A DNA stretch of 37,918 nt from the NCBI GenBank assembly GCA_001784735.1, contig MFSB01000006.1, positions 1-37,918 on the forward strand, in the 5' to 3' direction. A program made the position numbers and the translations under genes. The stretch's first letter is position 1; every line of letters starts with the position of its first letter. Under the pieces are notes generated by a model. It did no database searches, had not been told where the DNA came from, and was given only the letters and a program-made list of their open reading frames with translations. Positions 1 through 12,800 of the stretch are shown piece after piece. The stretch is from Candidatus Moranbacteria bacterium RIFCSPLOWO2_12_FULL_48_12 (GTDB lineage: Bacteria; Patescibacteriota; Minisyncoccia; Moranbacterales; UBA1568).

Positions 1-2333
1 TCGCTCTGGAGAGTTGCCGCATCATCGCCGTATTTCTTCTTCTCTTCCTCTGTCCCTTCCGCGTTCTCCGCTTTGCTCAGAAGGACTTTTTTCTTGCCGT
101 CCACCATGCCCACAACGCCGTTTTCCTCAAACAAATGCATGAGCCTGGCCGCCCGCGGATACCCGATACTGAACGCGGTCTGGAGAGAGGTCGTAGAAGC
201 CTTCCCGGTGGCCAAGATAAGCTCTTTGGCCGCTTCATAGAGGTCATCTTCTTTGGCTCCTCCATCCAGAAGATCGAGCTCTTCGATGAGACTGCCCTGA
301 CCCACGTCTCCAAAATCATCCCCGATTTCCTCTTCACCTAAATCCTCCTTCTGCTTGCGGAGAAACGCCGTCACGCGCTTCACCTCGTCCTCGGAAACAA
401 ACGCCCCCTGGACGCGCCTCAGTTCCGTGCCTTCGGATGGCGAGTAGAGCATATCTCCATTGCCGAGCAACTTTTCCGCTCCGCCGGCGGCCAGGATCGT
501 CCGCGAATCGATCTGTGATTTCAATTGGAAAGCGATGCGGGTCGGGATATTGGATTTGATGAGTCCGGTAATGACCGTCACCTCGGGACGCTGGGTGGCG
601 AGCAGAAGATGGATGCCGATAGCGCGCGACTTGGCCGCCAAGCGGTTGATGAGCACTTCGACTTCCTTGCCGTGCATCGACATCAGATCCGCCATTTCAT
701 CGATGACGATGACAAGATACGGAAGGCTCTCGAACGGTTCTTTGGTGACTTTCCCGCTTTCCGCATTCACGACCGTCTTCTGCTCGCCGAGAAGCGCTCG
801 CTCACGATAAGCTACGATGTCCCGGGCGTGGGCCTCTTCCAAAACCTTATACCGGTGTTCCATTTCTCCGACCGCCCAGCGCAGCGTGTTGACGACCTTC
901 TTCATTTCCACAATCACATCCGTTTTCAGATGCGGGATTCCCTTGAAGATCGTCAGCTCCACACGCTTGGGATCAACCAGAATGAATTTTAGATCTTCAG
1001 GAGAATTCTGATACAAGAGAGAAACGATGAGCGTACTGATACACACGCTTTTGCCGGATCCGGTCCGCCCGGCGATAAGAACGTGCGGCATCTTGCGCAA
1101 ATCAGCCAACACGTTTTTCCCGGAAACATCCTGCCCCAGTATGAGAGTCAAGTCGGATTTGCGATCCCGGAATTCCCGGCTCTCAAGAATGGCTTTGAGA
1201 CGGACGGTGGCTACGGATTTATTGGGCACTTCGATACCGATGAGGGATTGCCCCGGAATCGGCGCTTCGATCCGGATAGACTGAGCGGCCAGCGCCAGCG
1301 CCAGATCATTGGAGAGCGTCGTGATGCGCGAAAGCTTCACTCCGAAAGCCGGCCGGAACGTATACTGCGTCACGGTCGGTCCCACCCGCACTTCTCCCGG
1401 CTCAACCGCAATGCCGAAATATTTGAGCGTGCTCTGGATGATATGTTTGTTGCGCTCGGTATCCCCGCCCACCGCCTGACCCGTGGTAGATTCCATGAGA
1501 TCCACCGGCGGCAATTCCCAGCGCACCGAACGCCGCCTGGCTTTGCGCGGACGGATAAAGGCCGGCACCAAAACCGTATCATCCTCTCCTCCGGCTTCCT
1601 CCAGACTTTCCGGAGCTTCTCCGTCTTCTTGAAAAGCGATATTGCGGATATTATTGGCTTCCAAACTTGTGTTCTCCGCCAAAGATCCAGCTACTTCGGG
1701 AGGAACAACTTCGCTCTTGGCTTCTGGAGTCGAATCATTCATCGCCACTTCTCCTTCCGCCACTTCCTCTTGTGGTTTCCCTCGCCATTTCTCCTGCAAA
1801 CGTTCAAAAGAACGGATGAGCGAAACATTGAACGCGGCAATCACCCCCACGGTAAAGAGCGCGATAAGAATAATCGTGCCGGCCGCTTTACCGGTAAAAT
1901 TGCCCAGCACATACGCGAAACCGAAGCCGATGAAGCCGCCACCCTGTCCGGAGCGCGCCATCTTCAGTAATTCCTTCGTGCCCTCACCGCTATACAAATG
2001 AAATAATCCCAAGACCGCGAAAAAACCGAGAATCAGTCCGATGAACCGCACCGCATCCACCAGAGTGGTCGTCCGACGCTTGAGAAACAAGAGCCCCGCG
2101 ATGATAAAAAGAAACGGTAAAAGCCATTTCCCCCAGCCGAAGGTCAGCCCGAGCCCTGTGTTCAGCCACTCCCCCAGTACCCCCGCCGTATCAAAATACG
2201 CCAACAGGAAAAGCAGCGACAAAGCGAACAAAAAAACCGCCACAATGCTCCGCTTGGCATCGCTGTGCAGGATATCTTCAAAGGTAAACCCGTCGTCTTC
2301 CGGCTCTACCGGTTTCTTTTTCTTTCGTCCCAT
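1..2333 (-). CDS. ftsK: DNA translocase FtsK/SpoIIIE (C-terminus truncated by window edge)
   Basis: Manual reverse-strand translation from ATG at 2333: MGRKKKKPVEPEDDGFTFEDILHSDAKRS, N-terminal TM segments, then PHVLIAGRTGSGKSV (Walker A), YLVIVIDEMADLMS (Walker B) and a C-terminal winged-helix gamma-like region (STTSLQTAFSIGYPRAARLMHLFEENGVVG). Open to position 1. Confidence 0.96.
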   Translation of the reverse strand, partial: MGRKKKKPVEPEDDGFTFEDILHSDAKRSIVAVFLFALSLLFLLAYFDTAGVLGEWLNTGLGLTFGWGKWLLPFLFIIAGLLFLKRRTTTLVDAVRFIGLILGFFAVLGLFHLYSGEGTKELLKMARSGQGGGFIGFGFAYVLGNFTGKAAGTIILIALFTVGVIAAFNVSLIRSFERLQEKWRGKPQEEVAEGEVAMNDSTPEAKSEVVPPEVAGSLAENTSLEANNIRNIAFQEDGEAPESLEEAGGEDDTVLVPAFIRPRKARRRSVRWELPPVDLMESTTGQAVGGDTERNKHIIQSTLKYFGIAVEPGEVRVGPTVTQYTFRPAFGVKLSRITTLSNDLALALAAQSIRIEAPIPGQSLIGIEVPNKSVATVRLKAILESREFRDRKSDLTLILGQDVSGKNVLADLRKMPHVLIAGRTGSGKSVCISTLIVSLLYQNSPEDLKFILVDPKRVELTIFKGIPHLKTDVIVEMKKVVNTLRWAVGEMEHRYKVLEEAHARDIVAYRERALLGEQKTVVNAESGKVTKEPFESLPYLVIVIDEMADLMSMHGKEVEVLINRLAAKSRAIGIHLLLATQRPEVTVITGLIKSNIPTRIAFQLKSQIDSRTILAAGGAEKLLGNGDMLYSPSEGTELRRVQGAFVSEDEVKRVTAFLRKQKEDLGEEEIGDDFGDVGQGSLIEELDLLDGGAKEDDLYEAAKELILATGKASTTSLQTAFSIGYPRAARLMHLFEENGVVGMVDGKKKVLLSKAENAEGTEEEKKKYGDDAATLQS

Positions 2334-2441
2334 AGTGCAGTATGAATTTTTGTTCCAATAGCCAAAGTATAGCATAAAAAGAAGCCTTTCTTCAAAACAG
2401 AAAGACTCCCTTGACAACATTTTTTTAGGTTGTGCTCGGTA

Positions 2442-2840
2442 TCAATGAATTGTCGCCAATCGACGCTTATCCTTCTTCTCTGATGCCGATCGATTCTTTT
2501 TACCTCCAATTTCTCCATTTTCAAACTGCCGCAGCAACTCATTGACCCGTTCGAAATCGGCTTGCTCTTTTTTTAAAATTTCTACAGCACCTTCATTTTG
2601 CACGCTTACTTCAATGGTGCTCTGCATGCCTGCAGCCAACGAATGATGCGCTGCGGATTCAAGCGCTACGGATCCAGGTATCTCTAGCCCCATACCATGC
2701 AGACTGTGTGATTTAACCAACATGTTTAATCCCACATCGACGAGTTCCGGCGGTTTGTTACTGGGATGCTTGTGGCGCAGCGGTTTAGCGCCCTTGACTG
2801 CTTCGCTTTGATTTATAAGTTGTTCGTCGAATCTTTTCAT
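2442..2840 (-). CDS. hypothetical protein, 132 aa
   Basis: ORF in a tight same-strand run with the next two ORFs; charged, no recognised domain. Confidence 0.6.
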   Translation of the reverse strand: MKRFDEQLINQSEAVKGAKPLRHKHPSNKPPELVDVGLNMLVKSHSLHGMGLEIPGSVALESAAHHSLAAGMQSTIEVSVQNEGAVEILKKEQADFERVNELLRQFENGEIGGKKNRSASEKKDKRRLATIH

Positions 2841-2842
2841 AT

Positions 2843-3232
2843 CTATCCCTGCGGACTCTGAATTTTCTTCAAAAGATCATCGGCGTGCTGTTTTTCCGTG
2901 TCTTTGACAACACTTTTGGCTTCTTCTTCAAGAGCTGAAACTTCAGTTTTAAAATCGCTTTCTGCCTGATCCACCTCGGTTATCATCGTATCAAATGCGG
3001 CCTTGTATTCTGGATCATTTTCATCGAGCTTCACGCCAGCCTCATCATAGAGCTTATCAATGTCTGCCTGCTTGCCATCAATCTGCGCCTGAAAGGCATC
3101 GGCGACAATATCCATCGTCTCAGCTGAGACCTCCGCTTCCGGTTCGCCGGGAACCAAAGCGATGATCGCTCCCTTGCTTGCCTCGTCGATATCGTACGCT
3201 CTGATTTTTTGGAGTAGATCGTTCTTTGTCAT
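2843..3232 (-). CDS. hypothetical acidic helical protein, 129 aa
   Basis: ORF MTKNDLLQKIRAYDIDEASKGAIIALVPGEPEAEV..., 2 bp upstream of the next ORF; predicted coiled/helical. Confidence 0.65.
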   Translation of the reverse strand: MTKNDLLQKIRAYDIDEASKGAIIALVPGEPEAEVSAETMDIVADAFQAQIDGKQADIDKLYDEAGVKLDENDPEYKAAFDTMITEVDQAESDFKTEVSALEEEAKSVVKDTEKQHADDLLKKIQSPQG

Positions 3233-3267
3233 AATTGTGCATTTGTTATTATAAAGGTAACATAAAA

Positions 3268-3960
3268 TTACATCGCCATTAACCTTACAAAAAATCCGCT
3301 CGAAGCTTTGAGCTGCGCCAGCTCTCTCTCTTTCATTCTTATCAGCTCGGCCCGCTCCTCAGCCATCTTTTGCCTTTCTTCCATTTTATTTCTCACTTGC
3401 ATAATTTTTTCCAACGCCCGTGCCTTAAGAGCATTCTTCTTTTCACTGAAAGTATTCTTTGCGCTATCCACGCGCATCTTAGCATTCATATAGGCACTCA
3501 TCCCGCGCTCCTGCAAATTCTGAACTTTTTCTCGTCCAGATTGATAGATTTCACTTGCACCAGCCCTGACACTTTCTCCTACCTGGAAACCTTTCTCAAC
3601 GACACTTTCACCGAAAGCACGAGACATGTCAGCTGCTCTGGTCACATGAGTCTCAACACCCTGCTTGACCGCTGTCCCGGCATCACGAATCATTTCCGGT
3701 GCGGCAAACGCCGTATTTAATGTTTTCTCCGCTCCTCCCTTGAGCGCTCCACCCCATGCTTTCATCGTCTCCAACGCACCACTAATCCGGCTTTTGAAAA
3801 AGCTCTTCACTGAGTCAACGCGAGCGCCCCCGATATCTTCGTACGATTTTGGTTGTTCAATAGATGCGTCATTGGCTGCCTCTATCGGCGGCGTCATTTC
3901 TTCTCGCGCTGAATCTGGTAACTCACGCTTCACTCCAAGATTTTTACGTTCTCCCAACAT
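3268..3960 (-). CDS. hypothetical helical protein, 230 aa
   Basis: ORF with amphipathic Ala/Glu/Lys-rich repeats, same operon-like run. Confidence 0.6.
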   Translation of the reverse strand: MLGERKNLGVKRELPDSAREEMTPPIEAANDASIEQPKSYEDIGGARVDSVKSFFKSRISGALETMKAWGGALKGGAEKTLNTAFAAPEMIRDAGTAVKQGVETHVTRAADMSRAFGESVVEKGFQVGESVRAGASEIYQSGREKVQNLQERGMSAYMNAKMRVDSAKNTFSEKKNALKARALEKIMQVRNKMEERQKMAEERAELIRMKERELAQLKASSGFFVRLMAM

Positions 3961-4040
3961 ACTCGTTTATCGCTAATTATTATGAATTTATTACTTCTAT
4001 TCTACTCTCATTCCTCTTTTTTACAAAGAAAAAAAGAAAA

Positions 4041-4064
4041 ACGGGCGCTATACACCCGTTTTTT
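4041..4064. terminator. bidirectional intrinsic-terminator-like hairpin
   Basis: acgggcgctatacacccgttttttc with A-tract on the other side. Confidence 0.7.
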
Positions 4065-4090
4065 CTCTGCACTAAACCCATTATAGCACA

Positions 4091-4124
4091 AAAAACGCTC
4101 CCCCGCAAGAGGGAAGAGCGTTTT
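4091..4124 (-). terminator. terminator-like hairpin downstream of rpoC
   Basis: aaaaacgctcccccgcaagagggaagagcgtttt; minus strand ends GAGCGTTTTTT. Confidence 0.75.
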
Positions 4125-4141
4125 GAGAAGTAAGGCACATG

Positions 4142-4307
4142 TCCACCCCAGTCACATATTTTGATAGGACTGCTATTTATTTGAGATGTGAGCCAGCCTC
4201 GACGCCCGCTTCGCCGAATCGAGGCGAGTCTAGGCGGGCCGAGAGGCGGCTACGCCTTAAAACTCACACAAAAGTTACGTTTTCCTTGAATATGTGACGG
4301 GGGTAAA
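4142..4307. repeat. CCCC/GGGG-bounded long inverted repeat (element A)
   Basis: Arms ccccagtcacatatt (4146-4160) and aatatgtgacggggg (4289-4303), one mismatch; an inner TGTGAG/CTCACA stem and a GC-rich palindrome lie inside. Confidence 0.75.
4197..4240. repeat. GC-rich palindromic element PE1, copy 1
   Basis: cctcgacgcccgcttcgccgaatcgaggcgagtctaggcgggcc; shares GAGTCTAGGCGG with the rpoB-internal copy. Confidence 0.7.
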
Positions 4308-7300
4308 TTACCGAGCTCGCGGCTGGCCCGGTTCGCGGTAGCCGGTACCGGCCGGGATGAGGCGTCCGATGATGACGTTTTCCTTGAGCCCCCGCAGACG
4401 GTCCTCTTTGCCCTGCACGGCGGCATTGATGAGCACGCGCGCGGTCTCCATAAAGGAGGCGGCGGAGAGGAAAGATTCGGTGGAGAGCGCCACTTTGGTA
4501 ATCCCCAAGACCATCGATTCGCCGACGGCTTCGCTCCCCTTCTTGCCGATGGCAACTTCATTGGCTTCGAGAAATTGGTCTTTCTCGACGATGTCTCCGG
4601 GAAGAAGCACGGTATCGCCCGGATCAGTCACGCGCACCCGGGAAAGCATCTGACGGATAATCACTTCGATATGCTTGTCGTTGATGCCCTCGCCCTGCGC
4701 GGCATAGATTTCTTCGATTTCGCGGATGATGTAGCGATGCACCGCTTCCTGGCCCATCACCGTGAAGAGTTTGCGAAGATCGATATGCCCCTCAGAGAGG
4801 ATGGCGCCGACGGAAACGAGATCCCCTTCCTTGACACGAAGTCCCACGTTGGCCGGAGCCTGATATTCATAGAGTTTCTTGCCCTGATCCTCAACCGTGA
4901 TCTTGATGACTTTGGCATTGTCTTTGATGATCGTCTTCACCTGGCCGTCCGCTTCGGAAAGAATGGCTTCCGTCTTCGGCACGCGGGCTTCAAAAATCTC
5001 TTCTACCCGCGGCAGACCCTGGGTGATGTCCGAACCGGCCACACCCCCGACATGAAAGGTCCGCATGGTGAGCTGAGTGCCCGGCTCGCCGATGGCCTGA
5101 GCGGCCACTACGCCGACGGACGCTCCGAGTTCGACCAAGGCGTTTCGGCCGAGATCGATGCCGTAGCACATCCGACAAACGCCGCGCCGGGATTTGCACG
5201 TCACCAGGCTGCGGATCTTCACCTTGACGATATTCTTCCTCTCGATCGCTTTGGCCTGAGCCTTGGAAATGAGGATGCCTTTTTTCACGATCACCTCCTT
5301 GGTGTCCGGATCCTTGAGCGTCTCGACGGTCGTGCGGCCTTCCACACGCAAAGCATAGCTATGGCCGATAGCGTCGGAATCCTCGCGGTAGAGATAGACG
5401 CCTTCCGTATCCTCGCAATCTTCTTCGCGGACGATGATGTCCTGCGCCACATCGACAAGGCGGCGCGTCAAATAACCGGCAGTCGCGGTCCGAAGAGCGG
5501 TATCTGCCATCCCTTTGCGGGCGCCGTGCGTCGAAATGAAATATTCGAGAACATTGAAGCCTTCTTTGAAGGAGCTCTTGACCGGCAGTTCGATGGTTTC
5601 CCCCGTCGGTCCGGACATGAGCCCCTTCATACCGGTCATCTGCACGACGACGGATTCGGAACCGCGGGCTTTGGAAAAGATCATCGAATATACAGGACCT
5701 TCCTTGTCGAGCGAGGCGCGCACCGCGTCGGTGATCTTATTCTTGGTTTCGTTCCAGATTTCGATGACGCGATTGCGGCGCTCCTCGTTGGTGAGAAGCC
5801 CCATATTATATTGGTCTTTCACCTCTCTCACCTGGATTTCTGCGGCCGCCATATGCGCCGGCTTTTCCTTCGGCACGATGAGATCATCCATGCCCCAGCT
5901 GATACCGGAGCGGGAAACAGCCCGGAAAGCCAGATCTTTCAGGCGATCGGCAAACTGAGCCGCTTCATCCTGACCGAGCGTCTCGAGGATGCGGGACATG
6001 AGACCCTTCAGATCCTTCTTCACCATTTCTTCGTTCACGAAACGGAGGCTCTCCGGAAGAATGTCATTCAAAAGCACGCGGCCGACAGAAGTTTCGATCA
6101 ATTGGCCATTGTAGGAAAGCTTCACGGCGACATTCACATCCACGATACCGTTTTGATGGGCCAGGATGGCTTCATCTAGAGAGCCGAATATTTTTCCCTG
6201 GCCAAGGCCTTCTGGTTTGATATGCGTGAGATAATATATCCCGAGCACCATATCCAAAGTCGCCGACACGATCGGTTCGCCGGATGCCGGTTTCAAAAGA
6301 TTTTTGGAAGAGAGCATGATGGTCGCGCTCTCATGGCGGGCCTGATCGGTGAGCGGCACATGCACCGCCATCTGGTCGCCGTCGAAGTCGGCATTGAACG
6401 CGGAACAGACCATCGGATGGAGGCGGATGGCCTTGCCTTCGATAAGTACCGGTTGGAATGCCTGAATAGAGAGACGATGGAGTGTCGGCGCGCGGTTCAG
6501 GAGCACGTAATGGTGTTCGATGATTTCGTCGAGGATTTCATACGCTTCTTCCGCTTCGGCGTCCACCATCCGACCGGCGGTACGGACGTTATGAGCCAGC
6601 TCTTTCTCGATCAATTTGTTGATGATGAATGGTTTGAAAAGTTCCAGCGCCATCTTCTTCGGCAGACCGCACTGATGGAGTTTCAATTTCGGACCGACGA
6701 CGATGACGCTCCGTCCGGAGTAGTCCACGCGCTTCCCCAACAGGTTCTGGCGAAAACGCCCTTGCTTGCCTTTGAGAGCGTCAGCCAGCGAACGGAGCGC
6801 GCGGCGCTGACCGGTCGAAGCGGCGGTCGAGGCTTGGCCTCGACGAGCGCTGTTATCGAAGAGTGCGTCCACCGCTTCCTGCAGCATTCTTTTTTCATTG
6901 CGGGTAATGACTTCCGGAGCGCCGATAGCCATCAATTTTTTCAAACGGTTGTTGCGATTGATGATGCGGCGGTACAGATCATTCAAGTCAGACGTGGCAA
7001 AACGGCCGCCATCCAGCGCCACCATCGGACGAAGGTCCGGCGGGATGACCGGGATAGAAGTCGGAAGCATCCACTGGAAAGACAATTTCGCCGTCTCGAA
7101 ACCCTGGTACACCTTCAGACGCTGCAGAAGCTTCTTCTGATCGGTCGCTTCGCTATCTGCCAGTTCGGCTTTCAAGACCTTCAATTGCTTTTTGACATCG
7201 ATCTTTTCGAGAATCTTGCGCACCGCTTCAGCTCCGATGCCGGCCGTGAAAATCTGTCCGAAACGGCTGGAGAGGTTGAAGTACTCCACTTCGGAAAGAA

Positions 7301-7901
7301 TCTGGTACGCGCGGAGATTGCGGATTTCATCTTTGGTGGAACGGTACTGTTCTTTGAGTTCCTCGAGAGACTTCTCAAAAGCTTTCGTATCTTTAGCTCC
7401 CGCTTTCAATTCTTTCTGTTTGCTCTTGTATTCTTTCTCCAGCTGTTCCAGCGATTGGGCTTTCAGATCATCATTCACCTCCATGATGATATAGGAGGAA
7501 AAATAAATGACGCGTTCCAGATCCTGCGGAGAAATCCCTAGGACGAGGCCGATCTTGGATGGCACGCCGCGCAAAAACCAGATGTGCGACACCGGCGTGG
7601 CCAGCTTGATATGGCCCATCCGCTCCCGCCGTACGATGGAGCGGGTTACCTCGACGCCGCACTTGTCGCAGACGATGCCGTTGTAGCGGATGCGCTTGTA
7701 TTTGCCGCAGTAGCATTCCCAGTCCTTGGAAGGGCCGAAAATTTTCTCGCAGAACAAGCCATCCGGTTCGTAGCGCTGGGTACGGTAGTTGATGGTTTCC
7801 GGCTTGGTGATCTCGCCGTGCGACCACTCGAGAATCTGGTCCGGGCTGGCGAGCGTCAGGCGCACAGAATCAAAATCGCTCACTTTCGTAATATTTTCCA
7901 T
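4308..7901 (-). CDS. rpoC: DNA-directed RNA polymerase subunit beta'
   Basis: 1197 aa with NADFDGDQMAVHVPL catalytic motif, N-terminal zinc cysteines (CYCGKYKRIRYNGIVCDKCGVEV) and CRMCYG. Confidence 0.99.
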   Translation of the reverse strand: MENITKVSDFDSVRLTLASPDQILEWSHGEITKPETINYRTQRYEPDGLFCEKIFGPSKDWECYCGKYKRIRYNGIVCDKCGVEVTRSIVRRERMGHIKLATPVSHIWFLRGVPSKIGLVLGISPQDLERVIYFSSYIIMEVNDDLKAQSLEQLEKEYKSKQKELKAGAKDTKAFEKSLEELKEQYRSTKDEIRNLRAYQILSEVEYFNLSSRFGQIFTAGIGAEAVRKILEKIDVKKQLKVLKAELADSEATDQKKLLQRLKVYQGFETAKLSFQWMLPTSIPVIPPDLRPMVALDGGRFATSDLNDLYRRIINRNNRLKKLMAIGAPEVITRNEKRMLQEAVDALFDNSARRGQASTAASTGQRRALRSLADALKGKQGRFRQNLLGKRVDYSGRSVIVVGPKLKLHQCGLPKKMALELFKPFIINKLIEKELAHNVRTAGRMVDAEAEEAYEILDEIIEHHYVLLNRAPTLHRLSIQAFQPVLIEGKAIRLHPMVCSAFNADFDGDQMAVHVPLTDQARHESATIMLSSKNLLKPASGEPIVSATLDMVLGIYYLTHIKPEGLGQGKIFGSLDEAILAHQNGIVDVNVAVKLSYNGQLIETSVGRVLLNDILPESLRFVNEEMVKKDLKGLMSRILETLGQDEAAQFADRLKDLAFRAVSRSGISWGMDDLIVPKEKPAHMAAAEIQVREVKDQYNMGLLTNEERRNRVIEIWNETKNKITDAVRASLDKEGPVYSMIFSKARGSESVVVQMTGMKGLMSGPTGETIELPVKSSFKEGFNVLEYFISTHGARKGMADTALRTATAGYLTRRLVDVAQDIIVREEDCEDTEGVYLYREDSDAIGHSYALRVEGRTTVETLKDPDTKEVIVKKGILISKAQAKAIERKNIVKVKIRSLVTCKSRRGVCRMCYGIDLGRNALVELGASVGVVAAQAIGEPGTQLTMRTFHVGGVAGSDITQGLPRVEEIFEARVPKTEAILSEADGQVKTIIKDNAKVIKITVEDQGKKLYEYQAPANVGLRVKEGDLVSVGAILSEGHIDLRKLFTVMGQEAVHRYIIREIEEIYAAQGEGINDKHIEVIIRQMLSRVRVTDPGDTVLLPGDIVEKDQFLEANEVAIGKKGSEAVGESMVLGITKVALSTESFLSAASFMETARVLINAAVQGKEDRLRGLKENVIIGRLIPAGTGYREPGQPRAR

Positions 7902-7939
7902 AAGTTTTGATGAAGTAAAAAATTTAAGAAAGTGAGGCG

Positions 7940-11407
<3,468 letters not shown>

Positions 11408-11548
11408 AAAAAGACACTCACGTGGACACTCCTTGCTTCAGGAGATCCGCCATCCGGCGGATGAAACAAGTAGGACAAATGAGATTATGGGATAAAACTA
11501 TTTGATTGTGGACAGGGCCGTCGTCCGCACCATCGCGCTGAAATGTTA

Positions 11549-11708
11549 GAACTGATCTCAAAAATAGCTTTTAGACGCTTGTTGAGAAATTTCGAGTAGA
11601 AAATCATGAAAAAATAAGAAGGAGTATCGAGATACTTCGACGAGTTTTGAATGATTTTATGCCAAAATTTACGACAAGCAAGTCAAAGATTATTTTTGAG
11701 ATAAGTTC
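11549..11708. repeat. 160-bp centrally symmetric imperfect palindrome upstream of rpoB
   Basis: gaactgatctcaaaaata...tatttttgagataagttc with centre GTATC-GA-GATAC; arms pair along most of their length. Confidence 0.75.
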
Positions 11709-11920
11709 AAGCTTCCTTCACTTAAGCAGCCATTCCAGCCCGCGTCTCGCCCTCCAGACCTGGCACCCACAGGCGATTCGAGACAAAAAAGTCTATATAC
11801 TTTTCATCCTTCGACAAAAACTCAGTCATCGACTCCGAGCTCAGACTCGAGGAGGATGACCCTGAGCCCTGTCGAAGGGTCAAATAATACTCTTGACAGT
11901 AACAGGGTTCTTTTTCTTTG

Positions 11921-12055
11921 TCAACCCCGCACTAACTTTTGTCGATCTCTTTTTTTTCATCTCCCTCCATCAAACGGTTTAAGCTTTATTTAAGCTATTC
12001 TAATCAATTGAAGTTTCACAAACAAAGTACTGGATAAAAGTTAGTGCGGGGTCAA
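11921..12055. repeat. CCCC/GGGG-bounded inverted repeat (element B)
   Basis: Perfect 17-bp arms accccgcactaactttt (11924-11940) and aaaagttagtgcggggt (12037-12053). Confidence 0.8.
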
Positions 12056-12294
12056 ATAAAAACCAAAAACTGGCTCCCGGGGGCCTTTAGACTAAAAATA
12101 TGTCATTTGTTTTTTTTCTGCTCCACAAAAATTTCAGTGGGAGCGAGCTTTCTTTCTCGCCACCCCAAAAGTATACCCCATGAAATAAATCTTGTAAAGC
12201 GCTCCCTTTTCTTCCTGCTCCCCTGCCCAAGGGGGACTCCCTCTCTTCGAGGGTGAAGGGTGAATCAGAGTTGGGTCAAGGTAATTAGACCATA

Positions 12295-12328
12295 TAGTAC
12301 TTTTCTTGCAATTGCAAGAAAAGTACTA
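12295..12328. repeat. 34-bp perfect palindrome
   Basis: tagtacttttcttgcaattgcaagaaaagtacta, no loop. Confidence 0.9.
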
Positions 12329-12364
12329 CGATGCAGATAAGATATGGAAGAAGTTTTTTTGTAT

Positions 12365-12643
12365 TTATCTTTTTGTTTTGACAGCAAATGCATATACTTT
12401 CTTGACCGTTTCCGCAATGCGCATCGATGTATACCCCTCCGGCATTTCCGAATCCACCACGAAATCGCTCACATCAATCGGCTTCAAATCATTCTCTTTC
12501 AATAGTTCCTCCATCCCCTCGAACAGCCTCCGCCCCATATCCCGTCCTTCGAGCCACTCGCGAAATGCTTTTTCTTTTCCATCTTCCAAAAGAGAGAGCT
12601 TGCTTTTTTCTTTTCCAATTTTCAGATGGAATGTGTATGTCAT
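12365..12643 (-). CDS. TsaB/YeaZ-like short protein (N-terminal lobe only)
   Basis: MTYTFHLKIGKEKSKLSLLEDGKEKAFREWLEGRDMGRRLFEGMEELLKENDLKPIDVSDFVVDSEMPEGYTSMRIAETVKKVYAFAV resembles the TsaB N-terminal pattern; start at internal ATG. Confidence 0.55.
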   Translation of the reverse strand: MTYTFHLKIGKEKSKLSLLEDGKEKAFREWLEGRDMGRRLFEGMEELLKENDLKPIDVSDFVVDSEMPEGYTSMRIAETVKKVYAFAVKTKR

Positions 12644-12657
12644 AAAAGTACGCTCAT

Positions 12658-12780
12658 CAAAACACAAACTAAGCACAAATTCCAAAACACAGATCCCAAA
12701 ACATTTTCACGCAATTTGTGTTTTGACTATTAAACTCTGTATTTTGCTTTTGTGTTTTGGCTCCTTGTGTTTTTTACTTC
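12658..12780. repeat. low-complexity imperfect inverted repeat (CAAAACACAAA / TTTGTGTTTTG)
   Basis: Left arm caaaacacaaactaagcacaaattccaaaacacag, right arm ctctgtattttgcttttgtgttttggctccttgtgttttt. Confidence 0.55.
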
Positions 12781-12800
12781 AGTTTCTTCCAAAAGTTTCT

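Noticed and set aside
1083-1970. 295-aa plus-strand ORF
   Set aside because: Antisense to ftsK, whose reverse-strand translation is clearly coding.
4575-6179. 534-aa plus-strand ORF opposite rpoC
   Set aside because: Antisense shadow ORF of a definite rpoC; no recognisable domain and no own signals. The same applies to 6222-7541, 8708-9925 and 10031-10816 opposite rpoC/rpoB.
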